Assembly (NCBI GenBank): GCA_902570945.1 | Contig: CACGAJ010000005.1 | Span: 1 to 58,512 of the forward strand | DNA from: an uncultured Synechococcaceae cyanobacterium | Lineage (GTDB): Bacteria > Cyanobacteriota > Cyanobacteriia > PCC-6307 > Cyanobiaceae | Direction: 5' to 3' | Length of the DNA: 58,512 bases | In this document: piece after piece, positions 18,644 through 27,814 of the stretch | Position numbering within the stretch: position 1 is the first letter of the stretch | How the letters are laid out: every line of letters begins with the position of its first letter | Program-made: the position numbers and the translations under genes | Notes under the pieces: model-generated | The model's database searches: none | Told to the model about the DNA's origin: nothing | What the model saw: the letters and a program-made list of their open reading frames with translations, nothing else

Positions 18644-20677
18644 CTAGGATATATTATTTTTTGCTCCAAATACTTCTTCTGAAATGATTAATAAAGAGCT
18701 TCTACTCTTTATTGAAACAGATTTTTCATTAATAGTTAAGGGTTTAAAAATCTTAGGCATGCTAGTGTCAATAACTTTTAACCAATTATATTTACATTTC
18801 GGCAAAGGGAAATCGATAGTTTTTGAATATGCATTTAAACCTATCCAGACCAGCGGATTAGTATTGCCTTTGTTAATGCTAAAGGCAACAGTGTGAGACC
18901 AACTACTCCAATCGGGGCTATCTAGCTTTGTACCATGCCAATGATATGTTGGAAAATTTTCATTGGTTTGATTATTAGAGAAGAATGATGGATTAAAAAT
19001 GTTTATTAGTTTTTTTCGGATTTTTATAACATATTTAAAATATTCAAATAATTCTAAATCTTGTTGATATTCTTCCCAATTCATCCAGCCCAATAAATTA
19101 TTTTGGCACCAAGAATTATTGTTGCCGCCTTGTGACCTCCCTATCTCATCACCCATAAGTATCATTGGAACACCTCTAGAGATAAGTAAACTAAGAATAA
19201 GATTTTTTTGTTGTCTTTTTCTTAAATCATTGATTAATAAGTTTGTAGTTGGTCCCTCTGTACCATGATTCCAAGAATTGTTATGGTTATCACCATCTCT
19301 GTTTTGTTCTCTATTGGCAAAATTATGCTTTCTATTGAAAGTGACTAAATCTCTCAGAGTGAATCCATCATGGGAAGTAATAAAATTTATTGATTTTGGA
19401 AAAATATTATCCTCTTTATAAATCGATGGAGTACCTTTAATTTTATCGCTCATATTCCAAGCTGTATCTTTATCCCCCTTCCAAAATCTTCGTAAGTCAT
19501 CCCTAAAATGACCATTCCAAGTAAAAGTATTCTTAGATGGGAAATCACCTAATTTATATAAACCCCCACAATCCCATGGCTCACTTATAAACTTTATATC
19601 AACAAGTTCTGGTTCACATTCTATATCTTCAAAAATTGGAGGATTATCTAGTGGCGAGAGATTTTCTCCTCTTGATAAGGCAATACCTAAATCAAATCTA
19701 AAACCATCTACGCCAAATTCATTCGCCCAACACTTTAATGATTCAATTATTAGTTTTCTAACTAATCCTCTGTTTGCTGCAATAGTATTCCCACAACCAG
19801 ATACGTCCTGATAATTTTTATCTTTTCCAATAAAGTAATAAAGATTTTCATCTATGCCTTTCCAAGATATCGCCGGCCCTTTGGAATCTCCTTCAGAAGT
19901 ATGATTGTATACGACATCTAATATAACTTCAATGTCTGCCTTATGGCATTCCTCAACTAATTTTCTAAATTCTTCTCTGTTCTTTTTAGCTGATTCATTC
20001 GAAAGGTATTCAAAATGAGGAGTAAACCAATTTATTGGACTATAACCCCAAAAGTTATCTAAACCATTTGGTGCATCTGTTGGATCAAAACAAAAAATTG
20101 GAAGTAATTCAATTGTTGTAATACCCAGTTCTTTGAGATACGGAATTTTTTTTAAAAATTTCTTAAAACAGCTTTCATCTTTATCAGTTGATTCAGTGAA
20201 AGCTTTGATATGGAGTTCATAAATAATTGTTTCTTCCCAAGAATGTTTCGGTCTTGGATAATCCTTAAAATTAAATAATTTTCTATCGCAAACAACGCTT
20301 TTAAGACAAGAATTAGTATTCTCTTGCGTTTTTAATGCATTTTCTCTTTTATAGCTTCCCCATCCGGTAATACCCCTTGAACATGGATCAAGTAATACTT
20401 TTTGTTCATAGTTATTATTAATTTCATTATTTTTTTGTTTTACTCTAAAAGCATAAATACAACCTTCATCTAGATTTTTTATTTCCGCATGCCAGTAAGG
20501 ACCTTTATTATGAGTCTGATCTAATTTGAATATACTTTTTGGGGAAATAGAGTCCTCTTTCTCAAACAATAAGATTTCTATATATTCTGCATTTGTGGCT
20601 ATTAAGGAAAAATTAACCCCTTGTGAAGTTAGAGAACTCCCTAAAGGAAACGGTTTACCTTTATTAAGTTGAATCAC
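18644..20677 (-). CDS. glgX: Glycogen debranching enzyme (isoamylase type)
   Basis: GH13 enzyme that hydrolyses alpha-1,6 branches during glycogen breakdown. An N-terminal CBM48-like domain (about 1-120) precedes the catalytic barrel. The GH13 motifs are visible: DVVYNHTSEGD (about 263-273), DGFRFDLG with the nucleophile Asp (about 325-332), the EPWDCGG acid segment and FITSHDG with the final Asp. The length of 677 fits GlgX. Its stop lies next to tRNA-Gly, and a long non-coding region lies upstream. Confidence 0.94.
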   Translation of the reverse strand: MIQLNKGKPFPLGSSLTSQGVNFSLIATNAEYIEILLFEKEDSISPKSIFKLDQTHNKGPYWHAEIKNLDEGCIYAFRVKQKNNEINNNYEQKVLLDPCSRGITGWGSYKRENALKTQENTNSCLKSVVCDRKLFNFKDYPRPKHSWEETIIYELHIKAFTESTDKDESCFKKFLKKIPYLKELGITTIELLPIFCFDPTDAPNGLDNFWGYSPINWFTPHFEYLSNESAKKNREEFRKLVEECHKADIEVILDVVYNHTSEGDSKGPAISWKGIDENLYYFIGKDKNYQDVSGCGNTIAANRGLVRKLIIESLKCWANEFGVDGFRFDLGIALSRGENLSPLDNPPIFEDIECEPELVDIKFISEPWDCGGLYKLGDFPSKNTFTWNGHFRDDLRRFWKGDKDTAWNMSDKIKGTPSIYKEDNIFPKSINFITSHDGFTLRDLVTFNRKHNFANREQNRDGDNHNNSWNHGTEGPTTNLLINDLRKRQQKNLILSLLISRGVPMILMGDEIGRSQGGNNNSWCQNNLLGWMNWEEYQQDLELFEYFKYVIKIRKKLINIFNPSFFSNNQTNENFPTYHWHGTKLDSPDWSSWSHTVAFSINKGNTNPLVWIGLNAYSKTIDFPLPKCKYNWLKVIDTSMPKIFKPLTINEKSVSIKSRSSLLIISEEVFGAKNNIS

Positions 20678-21305
20678 TTTCTCTTTATCATTGATTAGTT
20701 AAATATTGAGATAATTTGTTTAAATTACTGATATTTGAATAATAGATGCAAAATTAAAAAAAAGACTCAAATTTAAGGCTTCACTAATTAACTTTATTAG
20801 ATCTTGGAGAGTATTAATTTTCTAATTAATTACAATTTCTTTATCCATCTGATCAGTGCATAAAACGATTTAGAGAGAAAGTTTAATCAATGAGAAAACC
20901 AGATTTTTCTTGATTTCAAAATACAAATTATGCTTTTTCATGTGATGAGAAGGAAATATATCTGAAAATTAATAAAACATAATAAATAGCTCAAATTCTT
21001 AAATTCACCTCCCTTTGACATTTTTCCCCTTTGCTAAATGTAGTTAGATTTTTTAAAGATAAATCCAGTTACACCAATGCTTTTAGCTGTTCTCTAAATG
21101 AAGAGGCTATTTTTTATAAATAAAAAAACGCGGCTATAAAAATTAAATAATGTTGCTAAAAATGTCCCTAAAATTTGTATAAAGCTTTGCGCCGCCGGCA
21201 TTTTCGGTTGCCGTATTTGTATTTGCTCCATATGATGTGGAAGTTCGAGGTTTAAAACTCGATTTAAATCTTTTTTTTTAAACCTTTGCTTTAATTTAAA
21301 TTTCA
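20678..21305. other. Long intergenic region between glgX and the HU gene
   Basis: This 628-base stretch is one of the longest gene-free gaps in the window. Most of it is AT-rich with only short frames under 30 codons. An antisense frame at 21094-21357 runs into the HU gene and has shadow-like composition. TTGACA near 21015 could be a promoter -35 box for HU, but no convincing -10 box sits at 17 bases. A GC-rich hairpin block at 21185-21261 is described separately. Confidence 0.5.
21185..21261 (+). promoter_or_regulatory. GC-rich block with three consecutive small hairpins upstream of HU
   Basis: Three stem-loops follow each other. CGGCA (21196-21200) pairs with TGCCG (21209-21213). CCATA pairs with TGTGG within 21228-21240, including one G-U pair. 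CGAG (21246-21249) pairs with CTCG (21258-21261). The block is clearly richer in GC than its surroundings and ends 44 bases before the HU start codon. It could be a structured leader or a small RNA end. No known family is recognised. Confidence 0.35.
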
Positions 21306-21581
21306 ATGAACAAAGCTGATTTAGTAAATCTTGTTGCTGCTCGTACAGAGCTAACAAAAACTGATGTTTCTTTAGTTGTTGATGCAGCTATTGAAACTAT
21401 TGTTGATTCAGTAGTGGAAGGCAAAAAAGTCTCTATACTAGGATTTGGTTCTTTCGAACCAAGAGATCGTTCTGCAAGACAGGGATTAAACCCTAAGACA
21501 GGCGAAAAAATAGCAATACCTGCTAAAAGAGTTCCAACATTCTCTGCAGGTAAACTTTTTAAGGATAGAGTTCAAGGGTAA
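21306..21581 (+). CDS. hup: HU-family DNA-binding protein
   Basis: Nucleoid-associated histone-like protein of 91 residues. It opens MNKADLVNLVAARTELTK and contains GFGSFEPRDRSARQGLNPKT (about 47-66), followed by the PAKRVPTFSAGK tail, all diagnostic of HU. The length is exactly that of bacterial HU. A rho-independent terminator follows 31 bases downstream, so it is probably monocistronic. Confidence 0.97.
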   Translation: MNKADLVNLVAARTELTKTDVSLVVDAAIETIVDSVVEGKKVSILGFGSFEPRDRSARQGLNPKTGEKIAIPAKRVPTFSAGKLFKDRVQG

Positions 21582-21612
21582 TCTTTTTAACCTATTTCTT
21601 CCCTAAATTATA

Positions 21613-21640
21613 AGGTGCTCTTTTAGAGCATCTTTTTTTT
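21613..21640 (+). terminator. Rho-independent terminator after HU
   Basis: GGTGCTCT and AGAGCATC flank a TTTT loop to form a stem of mostly paired bases, directly followed by a run of eight T. It stands 31 bases after the HU stop. Confidence 0.85.
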
Positions 21641-21718
21641 TAATCGCAATAAAATGCAATTAGCAAAATGACCAAAACTCATTCCGAAATATTCAAATTT
21701 TTGAAATCTTAAAAAGTA

Positions 21719-22030
21719 ATGAAATTTTTAACTATTTTATTCTTAAAAATTTTATTATCATCAAATTTCCTTATGGCAGAAACAATACCAAGAAAGTCTA
21801 AGATTTTAAAACAATCTAGTGATTGTTTTAAAGATTCTGGAACCCAAGTATGTAGAGAATTAGTTTCTGAAATAGAAAAACTTCAATTAGAAGTATTTGA
21901 CCAAAATAGATTCAAATGTCAATCTAGTTTATTGGGGCTGCAAACGGAAATTATTGAAGCTAATTTTTTTAATAATTCCTCAAATGAGAGAAATTCATTA
22001 ATGATCCCATATGTGATTAAAAATTGTTAA
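21719..22030 (+). CDS. Small secreted protein, unknown
   Basis: A 103-residue protein I cannot assign. Residues 1-20 form a signal-peptide-like leader (Lys at 2, a hydrophobic core, MAET at the likely cleavage site). The mature part has four cysteines (36, 45, 67, 103), suggesting disulphides outside the cytoplasm. It is first in a set of four small genes between HU and cobD. I judge it real from the leader and the cysteine pattern. Confidence 0.6.
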   Translation: MKFLTILFLKILLSSNFLMAETIPRKSKILKQSSDCFKDSGTQVCRELVSEIEKLQLEVFDQNRFKCQSSLLGLQTEIIEANFFNNSSNERNSLMIPYVIKNC

Positions 22031-22084
22031 TTATTAAAATAATTTATTTTTTTGGAATATTATAAATTTGTTATTTAATTTGTA

Positions 22085-22339
22085 ATGGTAAAAGGTTTTT
22101 CTGATAATGAAGTTAAGAATAGTACTCAAAATACTCAAATAAAAGAAACAAATAAAGAAAAAAAAGGCTTAGCTGGTTTTCTTAAAGGCAAGAAATTTAC
22201 TTACACTTTGCCAGGTAAAAAACAAATAAATATTTTTGGATCAATAGTAATAGGCTTAAATATTATTTTAGTATTGCTAGTCATCCTGTATTTAAAGAAT
22301 CAAGAGTTCCATGACTTCGTATTTAATGTTGGTCGTTAG
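22085..22339 (+). CDS. Small single-pass membrane protein, unknown
   Basis: An 84-residue protein with a polar, Lys- and Asn-rich N-terminus (1-45), one strong transmembrane helix at about 48-70 and a short charged tail. The basic stretch before the helix (KGKKF, PGKKQ) suggests the N-terminus stays in the cytoplasm. No family is recognised. It follows the secreted 103-residue protein in the same direction. Confidence 0.6.
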   Translation: MVKGFSDNEVKNSTQNTQIKETNKEKKGLAGFLKGKKFTYTLPGKKQINIFGSIVIGLNIILVLLVILYLKNQEFHDFVFNVGR

Positions 22340-22397
22340 CTATATTTTTAGATCGAAAAATTTTATTAGATGATATATTTAAATTTTAGAATATCTT

Positions 22398-22655
22398 ATG
22401 AAGATAGTTAATTTAGTTTCTCAAGTATTTTTTTTATTAATAACTGTTCTATTTTTGATATATTTTCTAACAGGCTATGACTCTGCTTTTGAGGCAGACC
22501 AAAATTGTCATTCATATCTCTCAAGTTACGGTAATCTATCTGGAAATTATGGCTGTGATCATGATACTGAGACACATCAGTGGATACTTTACGAGTCCAA
22601 TGAAAGTAAAGAACCAGCAAAAATTATTAAGAAATTTAGGTACAAGTTTTTATAA
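22398..22655 (+). CDS. Small membrane-anchored protein with a cysteine pair, unknown
   Basis: An 85-residue protein with an N-terminal hydrophobic segment (about 7-25) and an extracytoplasmic-looking domain. The domain contains C37 and C53, an aromatic, Ser/Gly-rich stretch and a basic end (KKFRYKF). No family is recognised. Its 3' end overlaps the opposite-strand 70-residue gene by six bases. Competing frames at 22408-22671 look like shadows. Confidence 0.55.
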   Translation: MKIVNLVSQVFFLLITVLFLIYFLTGYDSAFEADQNCHSYLSSYGNLSGNYGCDHDTETHQWILYESNESKEPAKIIKKFRYKFL

Positions 22656-22862
22656 ATCAATTTTCTTATAAAAAAACTTTGCAGATATAAAAGAAATAAT
22701 CGCTGTAACTGTGAAAGTAAGATATTGATATATGCTTCCTTCTAAGTAGATTTTATTTTTATATAGAGGAAAATCGATCAAAGACCCTAAAGTGCCCCAA
22801 ATAATTACCCATAAAGATATGTATAAGAATACTTTTATTGGATTAGATTTTTTTGCTTCCAT
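22650..22862 (-). CDS. Small two-helix membrane protein, unknown
   Basis: A 70-residue protein with hydrophobic segments at about 10-28 and 45-63. It starts 2 bases after the stop of the high-light-inducible gene, so it is very likely co-transcribed with it. This suggests a membrane role under high light, which is inference from spacing alone. It converges with the 85-residue protein. Confidence 0.6.
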   Translation of the reverse strand: MEAKKSNPIKVFLYISLWVIIWGTLGSLIDFPLYKNKIYLEGSIYQYLTFTVTAIISFISAKFFYKKIDL

Positions 22863-22864
22863 TT

Positions 22865-23110
22865 TTAATTAATACCAAAAATTGAAGAAGTAACAGGTCT
22901 GCCGCTAAAAACTAACTCGGTTAATATGAGCATTAAGAATCCGATCATTGCTGCTCTACCATTTACAAGTTCAGCACTGCTATTAAATCCAAAAACATTC
23001 TTTACTTCATCTCCCTGATTGTCTACCCATTTTGAGTATTCATTATCAGTTGAAGATGTATTAGTAAAATCATCATTTTGATTTTCTGCTGGAGAGCCGT
23101 TTTCTTGCAT
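22865..23110 (-). CDS. hli: High-light-inducible protein
   Basis: One-helix thylakoid protein of the HLIP family, which binds chlorophyll and carotenoid and protects photosystems. The chlorophyll-binding motif ELVNGRAAMIGF lies at residues 47-58 at the start of the single helix. The 45-residue N-terminus is long and acidic, characteristic of a longer HLIP subtype. It is first in a two-gene unit with the 70-residue membrane protein. Confidence 0.93.
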   Translation of the reverse strand: MQENGSPAENQNDDFTNTSSTDNEYSKWVDNQGDEVKNVFGFNSSAELVNGRAAMIGFLMLILTELVFSGRPVTSSIFGIN

Positions 23111-23155
23111 AGAGTTTTTTCAGTATATTTTAGTTATTTTAAAACTAATTTATTA

Positions 23156-24181
23156 TTAAATTAAAGTTGAAATTATAAAAAAAATTAAGAAAAAAATTAT
23201 TATCCACAAAAATTGTAATCTCAAAACTAATTGACAAATTAAATTAATTTTCTCTCCAGTGCAATTATCTCCATTCGCATTGATAATTGGCTTTTCAATA
23301 ATCTCATTTTTATATTTACTTTTTCCACCCAATTTTATCCCAGATATATAAGCAAATATAGCTTCTGAAATCCCAGCATTAGGCGAATCATATTTTTTAC
23401 CATCAAGATAGCTTTTTTTTATGATTGATCCATACTCATTAATTTTGGGACTAACTAAAGGTAATGTGATTAAAACTAATCTTGAAGGAATAAACGTAAA
23501 AATATCTTCGATTTTTGCACTGAAAAAACCTAAATATCTAAAATAATCATATTTGTAACCTATCATTGAATCTAAAGTACTTATGGCTTTATAAGAAAAA
23601 CCAAGTGATAAAGGCCCTGGCAGAAAAATTGAAAATTTCATAAAAAAAATTCCAATAATAATCCAAAATAATGGCCCAAATATTCCATCAACAGAATTTT
23701 CGGCAAGACTCTCTGTACTTGATCTCAAAAGATGTTCTAAAGAAGATGAACTTACATCCCTACTTACTATCCTTTGTACCTTCTCTTTAATTATTCTTTT
23801 ATTTTGGTCACTAATTTCTTCGCTTTCTATTAGCTCTGCAATCTCTTTCACACTTGAAATAAGTCCCTTAGTCGCAATACAACTTGAAAGTCCAAAAAGA
23901 ATTAACAATCCACCAAAAAAATTATTTCTTGATTGAACATAACTGAGTTCTATCAATTTTCCTAAACCAAAACTTATTCCAATGGTGGATATAGCGACAA
24001 AGAAACCGCCCCAGAATAATAGATTTTTATTTTCTCCAAAATTATTTATGAGGTAATCAGATATTTTTTTTATGTAAAATCCAATTATTTGAACAGGGTG
24101 GATTAAGAATCTTGGATCGCCGATCAATAAATCAAGACCAATCGATCCAAGGAATATAAAAAATAAATTTATTTCAGCCAA
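23156..24181 (-). CDS. cobD: Adenosylcobinamide-phosphate synthase
   Basis: CobD/CbiB, a membrane enzyme that attaches aminopropanol to adenosylcobyric acid in cobalamin synthesis. The N-terminal signature [18 protein letters not shown] (about 17-34) is clear and the [16 protein letters not shown] block (about 157-172) follows. Several hydrophobic segments are present, including a C-terminal one. The length of 341 is normal. It overlaps the end of ilvC by 13 bases, so it is expressed with it. Confidence 0.92.
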   Translation of the reverse strand: MAEINLFFIFLGSIGLDLLIGDPRFLIHPVQIIGFYIKKISDYLINNFGENKNLLFWGGFFVAISTIGISFGLGKLIELSYVQSRNNFFGGLLILFGLSSCIATKGLISSVKEIAELIESEEISDQNKRIIKEKVQRIVSRDVSSSSLEHLLRSSTESLAENSVDGIFGPLFWIIIGIFFMKFSIFLPGPLSLGFSYKAISTLDSMIGYKYDYFRYLGFFSAKIEDIFTFIPSRLVLITLPLVSPKINEYGSIIKKSYLDGKKYDSPNAGISEAIFAYISGIKLGGKSKYKNEIIEKPIINANGDNCTGEKINLICQLVLRLQFLWIIIFFLIFFIISTLI

Positions 24182-25158
24182 CTGAACATCGAGCGCAGAC
24201 CTTTACCTACTTTCTCAATTTCATGTTTTGAGTTCTCTTCTCTTAATTTTGTCATTAAGGGTTTGTTTTTATCGCATTCTTCCACAAAATTCTTAGCGAA
24301 AGTTCCATCTTGAATATCTTTTAGAATTTTCTGCATTTCTTTCTTTGTATCACTATTGATAAGTCTTTTACCACTTACATAATCTCCATATTCTGCAGTA
24401 TTTGAAATGGAATCTCTCATTTGAGATAAGCCTCCCTTTACCATTAAATCAACAATAAGTTTAACTTCATGTAAGCATTCAAAGTAAGCAAGTTCGGGCT
24501 GATATCCTGCCTCTACAAGAGTTTCGAAGCCTGATTTGACTAGTTCTGATAATCCTCCGCACAAAACCGCTTGTTCGCCAAATAAATCAGTTTCTGTTTC
24601 TTCTTTAAAGTTTGTTTCAAGAATCCCAGCTCTCGTTCCGCCAATCCCTTTAGCGTAAGCCATTGCCAATGATCTTGCACTTCCGGAAGAATCCTGCTCA
24701 ACTGCAAACAGTGCTGGAACTCCTTGACCATTCTGATATTCCCAACGAACAGTGTGTCCAGGTCCTTTTGGGGCAATCATTACAACATCCACAAAACTAG
24801 GAGGTTTGATAAGTCCGAATCTTATATTAAAACCATGAGCAAAACTTAGTATCTTTCCTTCTTTTAAGTTTGGTTCTATTTCTTTAAGGTAAACATCTTT
24901 CTGAAACTCATCGGGGAGGAGAATCATAATCCAGTCTGCTTTTTCGCAAGCTTCAGAAACGCTAAAGACTTGTAGACCATCGCTAATAGCTTTGCTTTCA
25001 GACTTACTTCCTTTATATAATCCAACAATCACATCCATACCGCTATCTTTAAGGTTTAGGGCATGTGCATGGCCTTGTGATCCATATCCAATAATCGCTA
25101 TTTTTTTATTATTTAAAAGACTTAGATCTGCATCTGTGTCGTAAAAGAGTTGGGTCAT
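24169..25158 (-). CDS. ilvC: Ketol-acid reductoisomerase
   Basis: IlvC, the NADPH-dependent second step of branched-chain amino acid synthesis. It has the Rossmann motif [17 protein letters not shown] (about 24-40) and the substrate segment [13 protein letters not shown] (about 129-141). At 329 residues it is a class I (short) enzyme. The start ATG at 25158 faces a 111-base gap after clpP, where its promoter should lie. Confidence 0.97.
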   Translation of the reverse strand: MTQLFYDTDADLSLLNNKKIAIIGYGSQGHAHALNLKDSGMDVIVGLYKGSKSESKAISDGLQVFSVSEACEKADWIMILLPDEFQKDVYLKEIEPNLKEGKILSFAHGFNIRFGLIKPPSFVDVVMIAPKGPGHTVRWEYQNGQGVPALFAVEQDSSGSARSLAMAYAKGIGGTRAGILETNFKEETETDLFGEQAVLCGGLSELVKSGFETLVEAGYQPELAYFECLHEVKLIVDLMVKGGLSQMRDSISNTAEYGDYVSGKRLINSDTKKEMQKILKDIQDGTFAKNFVEECDKNKPLMTKLREENSKHEIEKVGKGLRSMFSWLK

Positions 25159-25269
25159 TAGTTGTAGCTTCTTTGCATTTTATAGTTATTATTTTAGACA
25201 TTAAGGTGACAATAAACCAAAAAAATTATTAATTTAAAAATTAAAAGTAAAATATTAATTTTGGAAAGT

Positions 25270-25881
25270 TTAAGACTGATTTGCTTCGCTTGGATGTGTA
25301 ATTACTCTATCGATTAATCCATAATTTTTTGCTTCTTCCGCACTTAGAAAATAATCTCTATCCGTATCCTTTTCAATTTTCTCAAATGATTGCCCTGTCA
25401 TATCTGCCATAGACATGTTTAACATATCTTTAATTCTTAAAATTTCCTTAGCTTCTATTTCAATATCACTTGCTTGGCGTTGAGATGTCCCTCCTAAGGG
25501 TTGATGAATCATTATTCTGCTGTGGGGCAAAGCAACTCTTTTGCCTTTAGTACCAGCGGCCAATAGGAACGCTCCCATGGAGGCTGCGAGGCCTACGCAT
25601 ATGGTGACTACATCACTTTTTACATATTTAATAGTGTCATATATAGCTAAGCCAGCAGTTACTGATCCTCCTGGGCTATTTATATAAAGATAGATAGGTT
25701 TGGAATTATCATCAGAATCTAAGTAAAGCATTTGTGCAACAAGGCTATTAGCAATACCATCATTCACTTCTTGTCCAAGAAAAAGAATTCTTTCAACACC
25801 TAGCCTTGTATAAATGTCGACCCATCTTTCGTATTGACTTCCTGGAAGTCTGTAAGGCACGCTTGGAGTTCCTATTGGCAT
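25270..25881 (-). CDS. clpP: ClpP protease subunit, active
   Basis: Serine peptidase of the Clp complex. Ser101 in GLAASMG, His126 in MIHQP and Asp172 make up the intact triad. The length is 203. It lies 24 bases downstream of clpR in the same direction. In Synechococcus elongatus, ClpP3 and ClpR share an operon and a mixed core, so this is most likely the ClpP3 counterpart; the number is inferred from gene order. Confidence 0.95.
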   Translation of the reverse strand: MPIGTPSVPYRLPGSQYERWVDIYTRLGVERILFLGQEVNDGIANSLVAQMLYLDSDDNSKPIYLYINSPGGSVTAGLAIYDTIKYVKSDVVTICVGLAASMGAFLLAAGTKGKRVALPHSRIMIHQPLGGTSQRQASDIEIEAKEILRIKDMLNMSMADMTGQSFEKIEKDTDRDYFLSAEEAKNYGLIDRVITHPSEANQS

Positions 25882-25905
25882 GATTTTAAAATAGTTTTGT
25901 GAGTG

Positions 25906-26577
25906 TTAAATTTTATTTGGTAGATCTTTTTGACTTGTAAGTATTCTATCGATAACTCCATAATCTAGGGCTTCTTGGGGGTTGAGATAACTCATCCTGT
26001 CAGAGTCTTTTGAAAGTTCTTCGATAGTCTTTCCAGTATTACGAGATAAAATCTCCAGCATTGATTTTTTATTTTTCAAAACTTCCTCAGCTCTTATTTG
26101 GATATCGGTTGCTTGGCCTCTTGCTCCGCTTATAGGTTGATGCAAAACAATAGAAGCATGTGGGAGAGCGGCTCTTTGCCCCTTAGTGCCAGATGAAAGA
26201 ATAACTGCAGCAGTCCCCATTGCTTGTCCGATACATATTGTGTGGACTGGAGGCTTAATGTAACTTATTGTATCGCAGATAGCGAAAGCTTCTGTTTCAA
26301 AACCAACTGCGTCTCCAGTGTACCAACTTGTCCCAGTTGAATTGATATAAAAATAGATTGGTTTTTCTGGATCTTCAAACTCCAAATAAAGAAGTTGAGC
26401 AATGATTAGCTCAGTAACATCCATTCCTAATTGTCTTTTCGCATCATCATCAGAAAATAATGGTAAACCAAGGTAAACAATTCGCTCTTTCAGTAAAAGA
26501 GAAGGAAGATCAGGGGGCGGGGTCCTCATAACGGTATTTTCACCGTAATAAGGAGCAGATACAGTCATTTGTATCAC
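25906..26577 (-). CDS. clpR: ClpR, catalytically inactive ClpP paralogue
   Basis: ClpP-like subunit of 223 residues. Aligned by eye, the catalytic Ser of ClpP is Gly121 (GQAMGTAA instead of LAASMGAF). The His (VLHQP, 146) is kept. A short insertion (YTGDAVGFETEA, about 86-97) precedes the active-site region, a known ClpR feature. It is the structural partner of the ClpP encoded directly downstream. An alternative start at Met4 is possible. Confidence 0.93.
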   Translation of the reverse strand: MIQMTVSAPYYGENTVMRTPPPDLPSLLLKERIVYLGLPLFSDDDAKRQLGMDVTELIIAQLLYLEFEDPEKPIYFYINSTGTSWYTGDAVGFETEAFAICDTISYIKPPVHTICIGQAMGTAAVILSSGTKGQRAALPHASIVLHQPISGARGQATDIQIRAEEVLKNKKSMLEILSRNTGKTIEELSKDSDRMSYLNPQEALDYGVIDRILTSQKDLPNKI

Positions 26578-26608
26578 GAAATTAAGATTGATTTGATTCT
26601 AGCTAGAT

Positions 26609-27718
26609 TTAGCCCTGTGTCGCTGGTGATTTAAAAGATTTGTTTGACTCAGGATCATTTATTAGTTTTCCAAAGACCATTCTTCCAGTGGGAGTTTGTA
26701 ATGCTCCTGTGATGACAATATCTAATCTGCTCCCCACAAAATTCTTTGCCTCATCAATAACTACCATTGTTCCGTCATCTAAATATCCAATACCTTGCAT
26801 TTTTTCTTTACCTTCTCTCACGATTTTTATATTAAGCGACTCTCCTGGTTGTACTTCTGGCCTTAAAGCAATAACCAAATCACTCAAATTCATAACTTTT
26901 AATTCTTTAACTTCAGCTATCTGAGAAAGATTATAATCAGCCGTAATTAAAGTTCCAGTCATATCCTCAGTAATTTTTAAGAGTTTTTCATCTACCCCAT
27001 TACCTTCATACTTTGTTGGGTTTATTACAAGTCTTCTACCATATAAATCTCTTAATTCTTTTAATAACTTGAGACCTCTTCTTCCTTTCGACCTTTTTTC
27101 ATTACTGCTTGAGTCAGCTAAAGTTTGTAATTCGTTAATTACACTTTGAGAAACAATTAACTGCCCTTCCAATAATCCGCAACTTAATAGTCCATTGATT
27201 CTTCCATCAATAATTACGCTGGTATCTAGAATTTTTGGACTTGCAGCAGGGAGGATTCCTTCATTGACTAGATATGCATCAGTATTATTTGGATTGAATA
27301 ATCTCAATAATGTCCTTCCATGGGTATCTGCCAACTTATAACCAAGCGCGCCAAAGAAAATATTGCTTAATATAGCTGCTAAGGGTTTTGCGAAAAAAAC
27401 CTCTCTAGGGAAGGGAATTAGTAGTATTGGAGCAAGTAAGAGATTCGCAACAAGTAATCCTAAAATTAATCCAACTGACCTACTTATTAGTAAGTCTGTA
27501 GGCATTGTTCTTATTTGATCAAGAAACGTTTTTCTAAGTTGAAGGAATACAAAACCAGCTGCTAATCCTATAAAAAGACCTATTATTGCTAAAACAATTC
27601 TAAAACCTTCTACATTAGATACCTGTTTAAGTATGTCTACTGGCAATAAATCAACACCAAGCCATCCTGAAGCAGCTCCAGACAATACAAATAAAATTAA
27701 TACTAAGATATCTGTCAT
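26609..27718 (-). CDS. Membrane PIN/TRAM domain protein (YacL-like)
   Basis: A 369-residue protein with four hydrophobic segments in residues 1-130. A PIN domain follows (LDTSVIIDGRI near 163-173 with acidic residues, and ITADYNLSQIA near 258), and a C-terminal TRAM-type RNA-binding domain (about 285-345). PIN domains are metal-dependent RNases; the membrane-anchored YacL type is widespread but its substrate is not settled. It lies 31 bases upstream of clpR in the same direction. Confidence 0.88.
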   Translation of the reverse strand: MTDILVLILFVLSGAASGWLGVDLLPVDILKQVSNVEGFRIVLAIIGLFIGLAAGFVFLQLRKTFLDQIRTMPTDLLISRSVGLILGLLVANLLLAPILLIPFPREVFFAKPLAAILSNIFFGALGYKLADTHGRTLLRLFNPNNTDAYLVNEGILPAASPKILDTSVIIDGRINGLLSCGLLEGQLIVSQSVINELQTLADSSSNEKRSKGRRGLKLLKELRDLYGRRLVINPTKYEGNGVDEKLLKITEDMTGTLITADYNLSQIAEVKELKVMNLSDLVIALRPEVQPGESLNIKIVREGKEKMQGIGYLDDGTMVVIDEAKNFVGSRLDIVITGALQTPTGRMVFGKLINDPESNKSFKSPATQG

Positions 27719-27814
27719 ATCTATAATCTACTAGGATTTATTAATTGAGTAAATAAGGATTTACTTTTTTTCGATCCTTAATACTTTTTTGGAGCTTAAA
27801 AATGAATTTAGACT

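Noticed and set aside
20730-21010. Short frames of 20-25 codons ahead of HU
   Set aside because: They are short, Lys/Asn/Phe-rich and have no ribosome-binding site; expected by chance in AT-rich DNA.
21094-21357. Minus-strand frame over the HU start
   Set aside because: It crosses the HU start codon and the hairpin block, with shadow-like composition and no motif.
22408-22671. Two alternative frames over the 85-residue protein
   Set aside because: The 22398 frame has a clear membrane helix and plausible start; the others lack structure and overlap it entirely.
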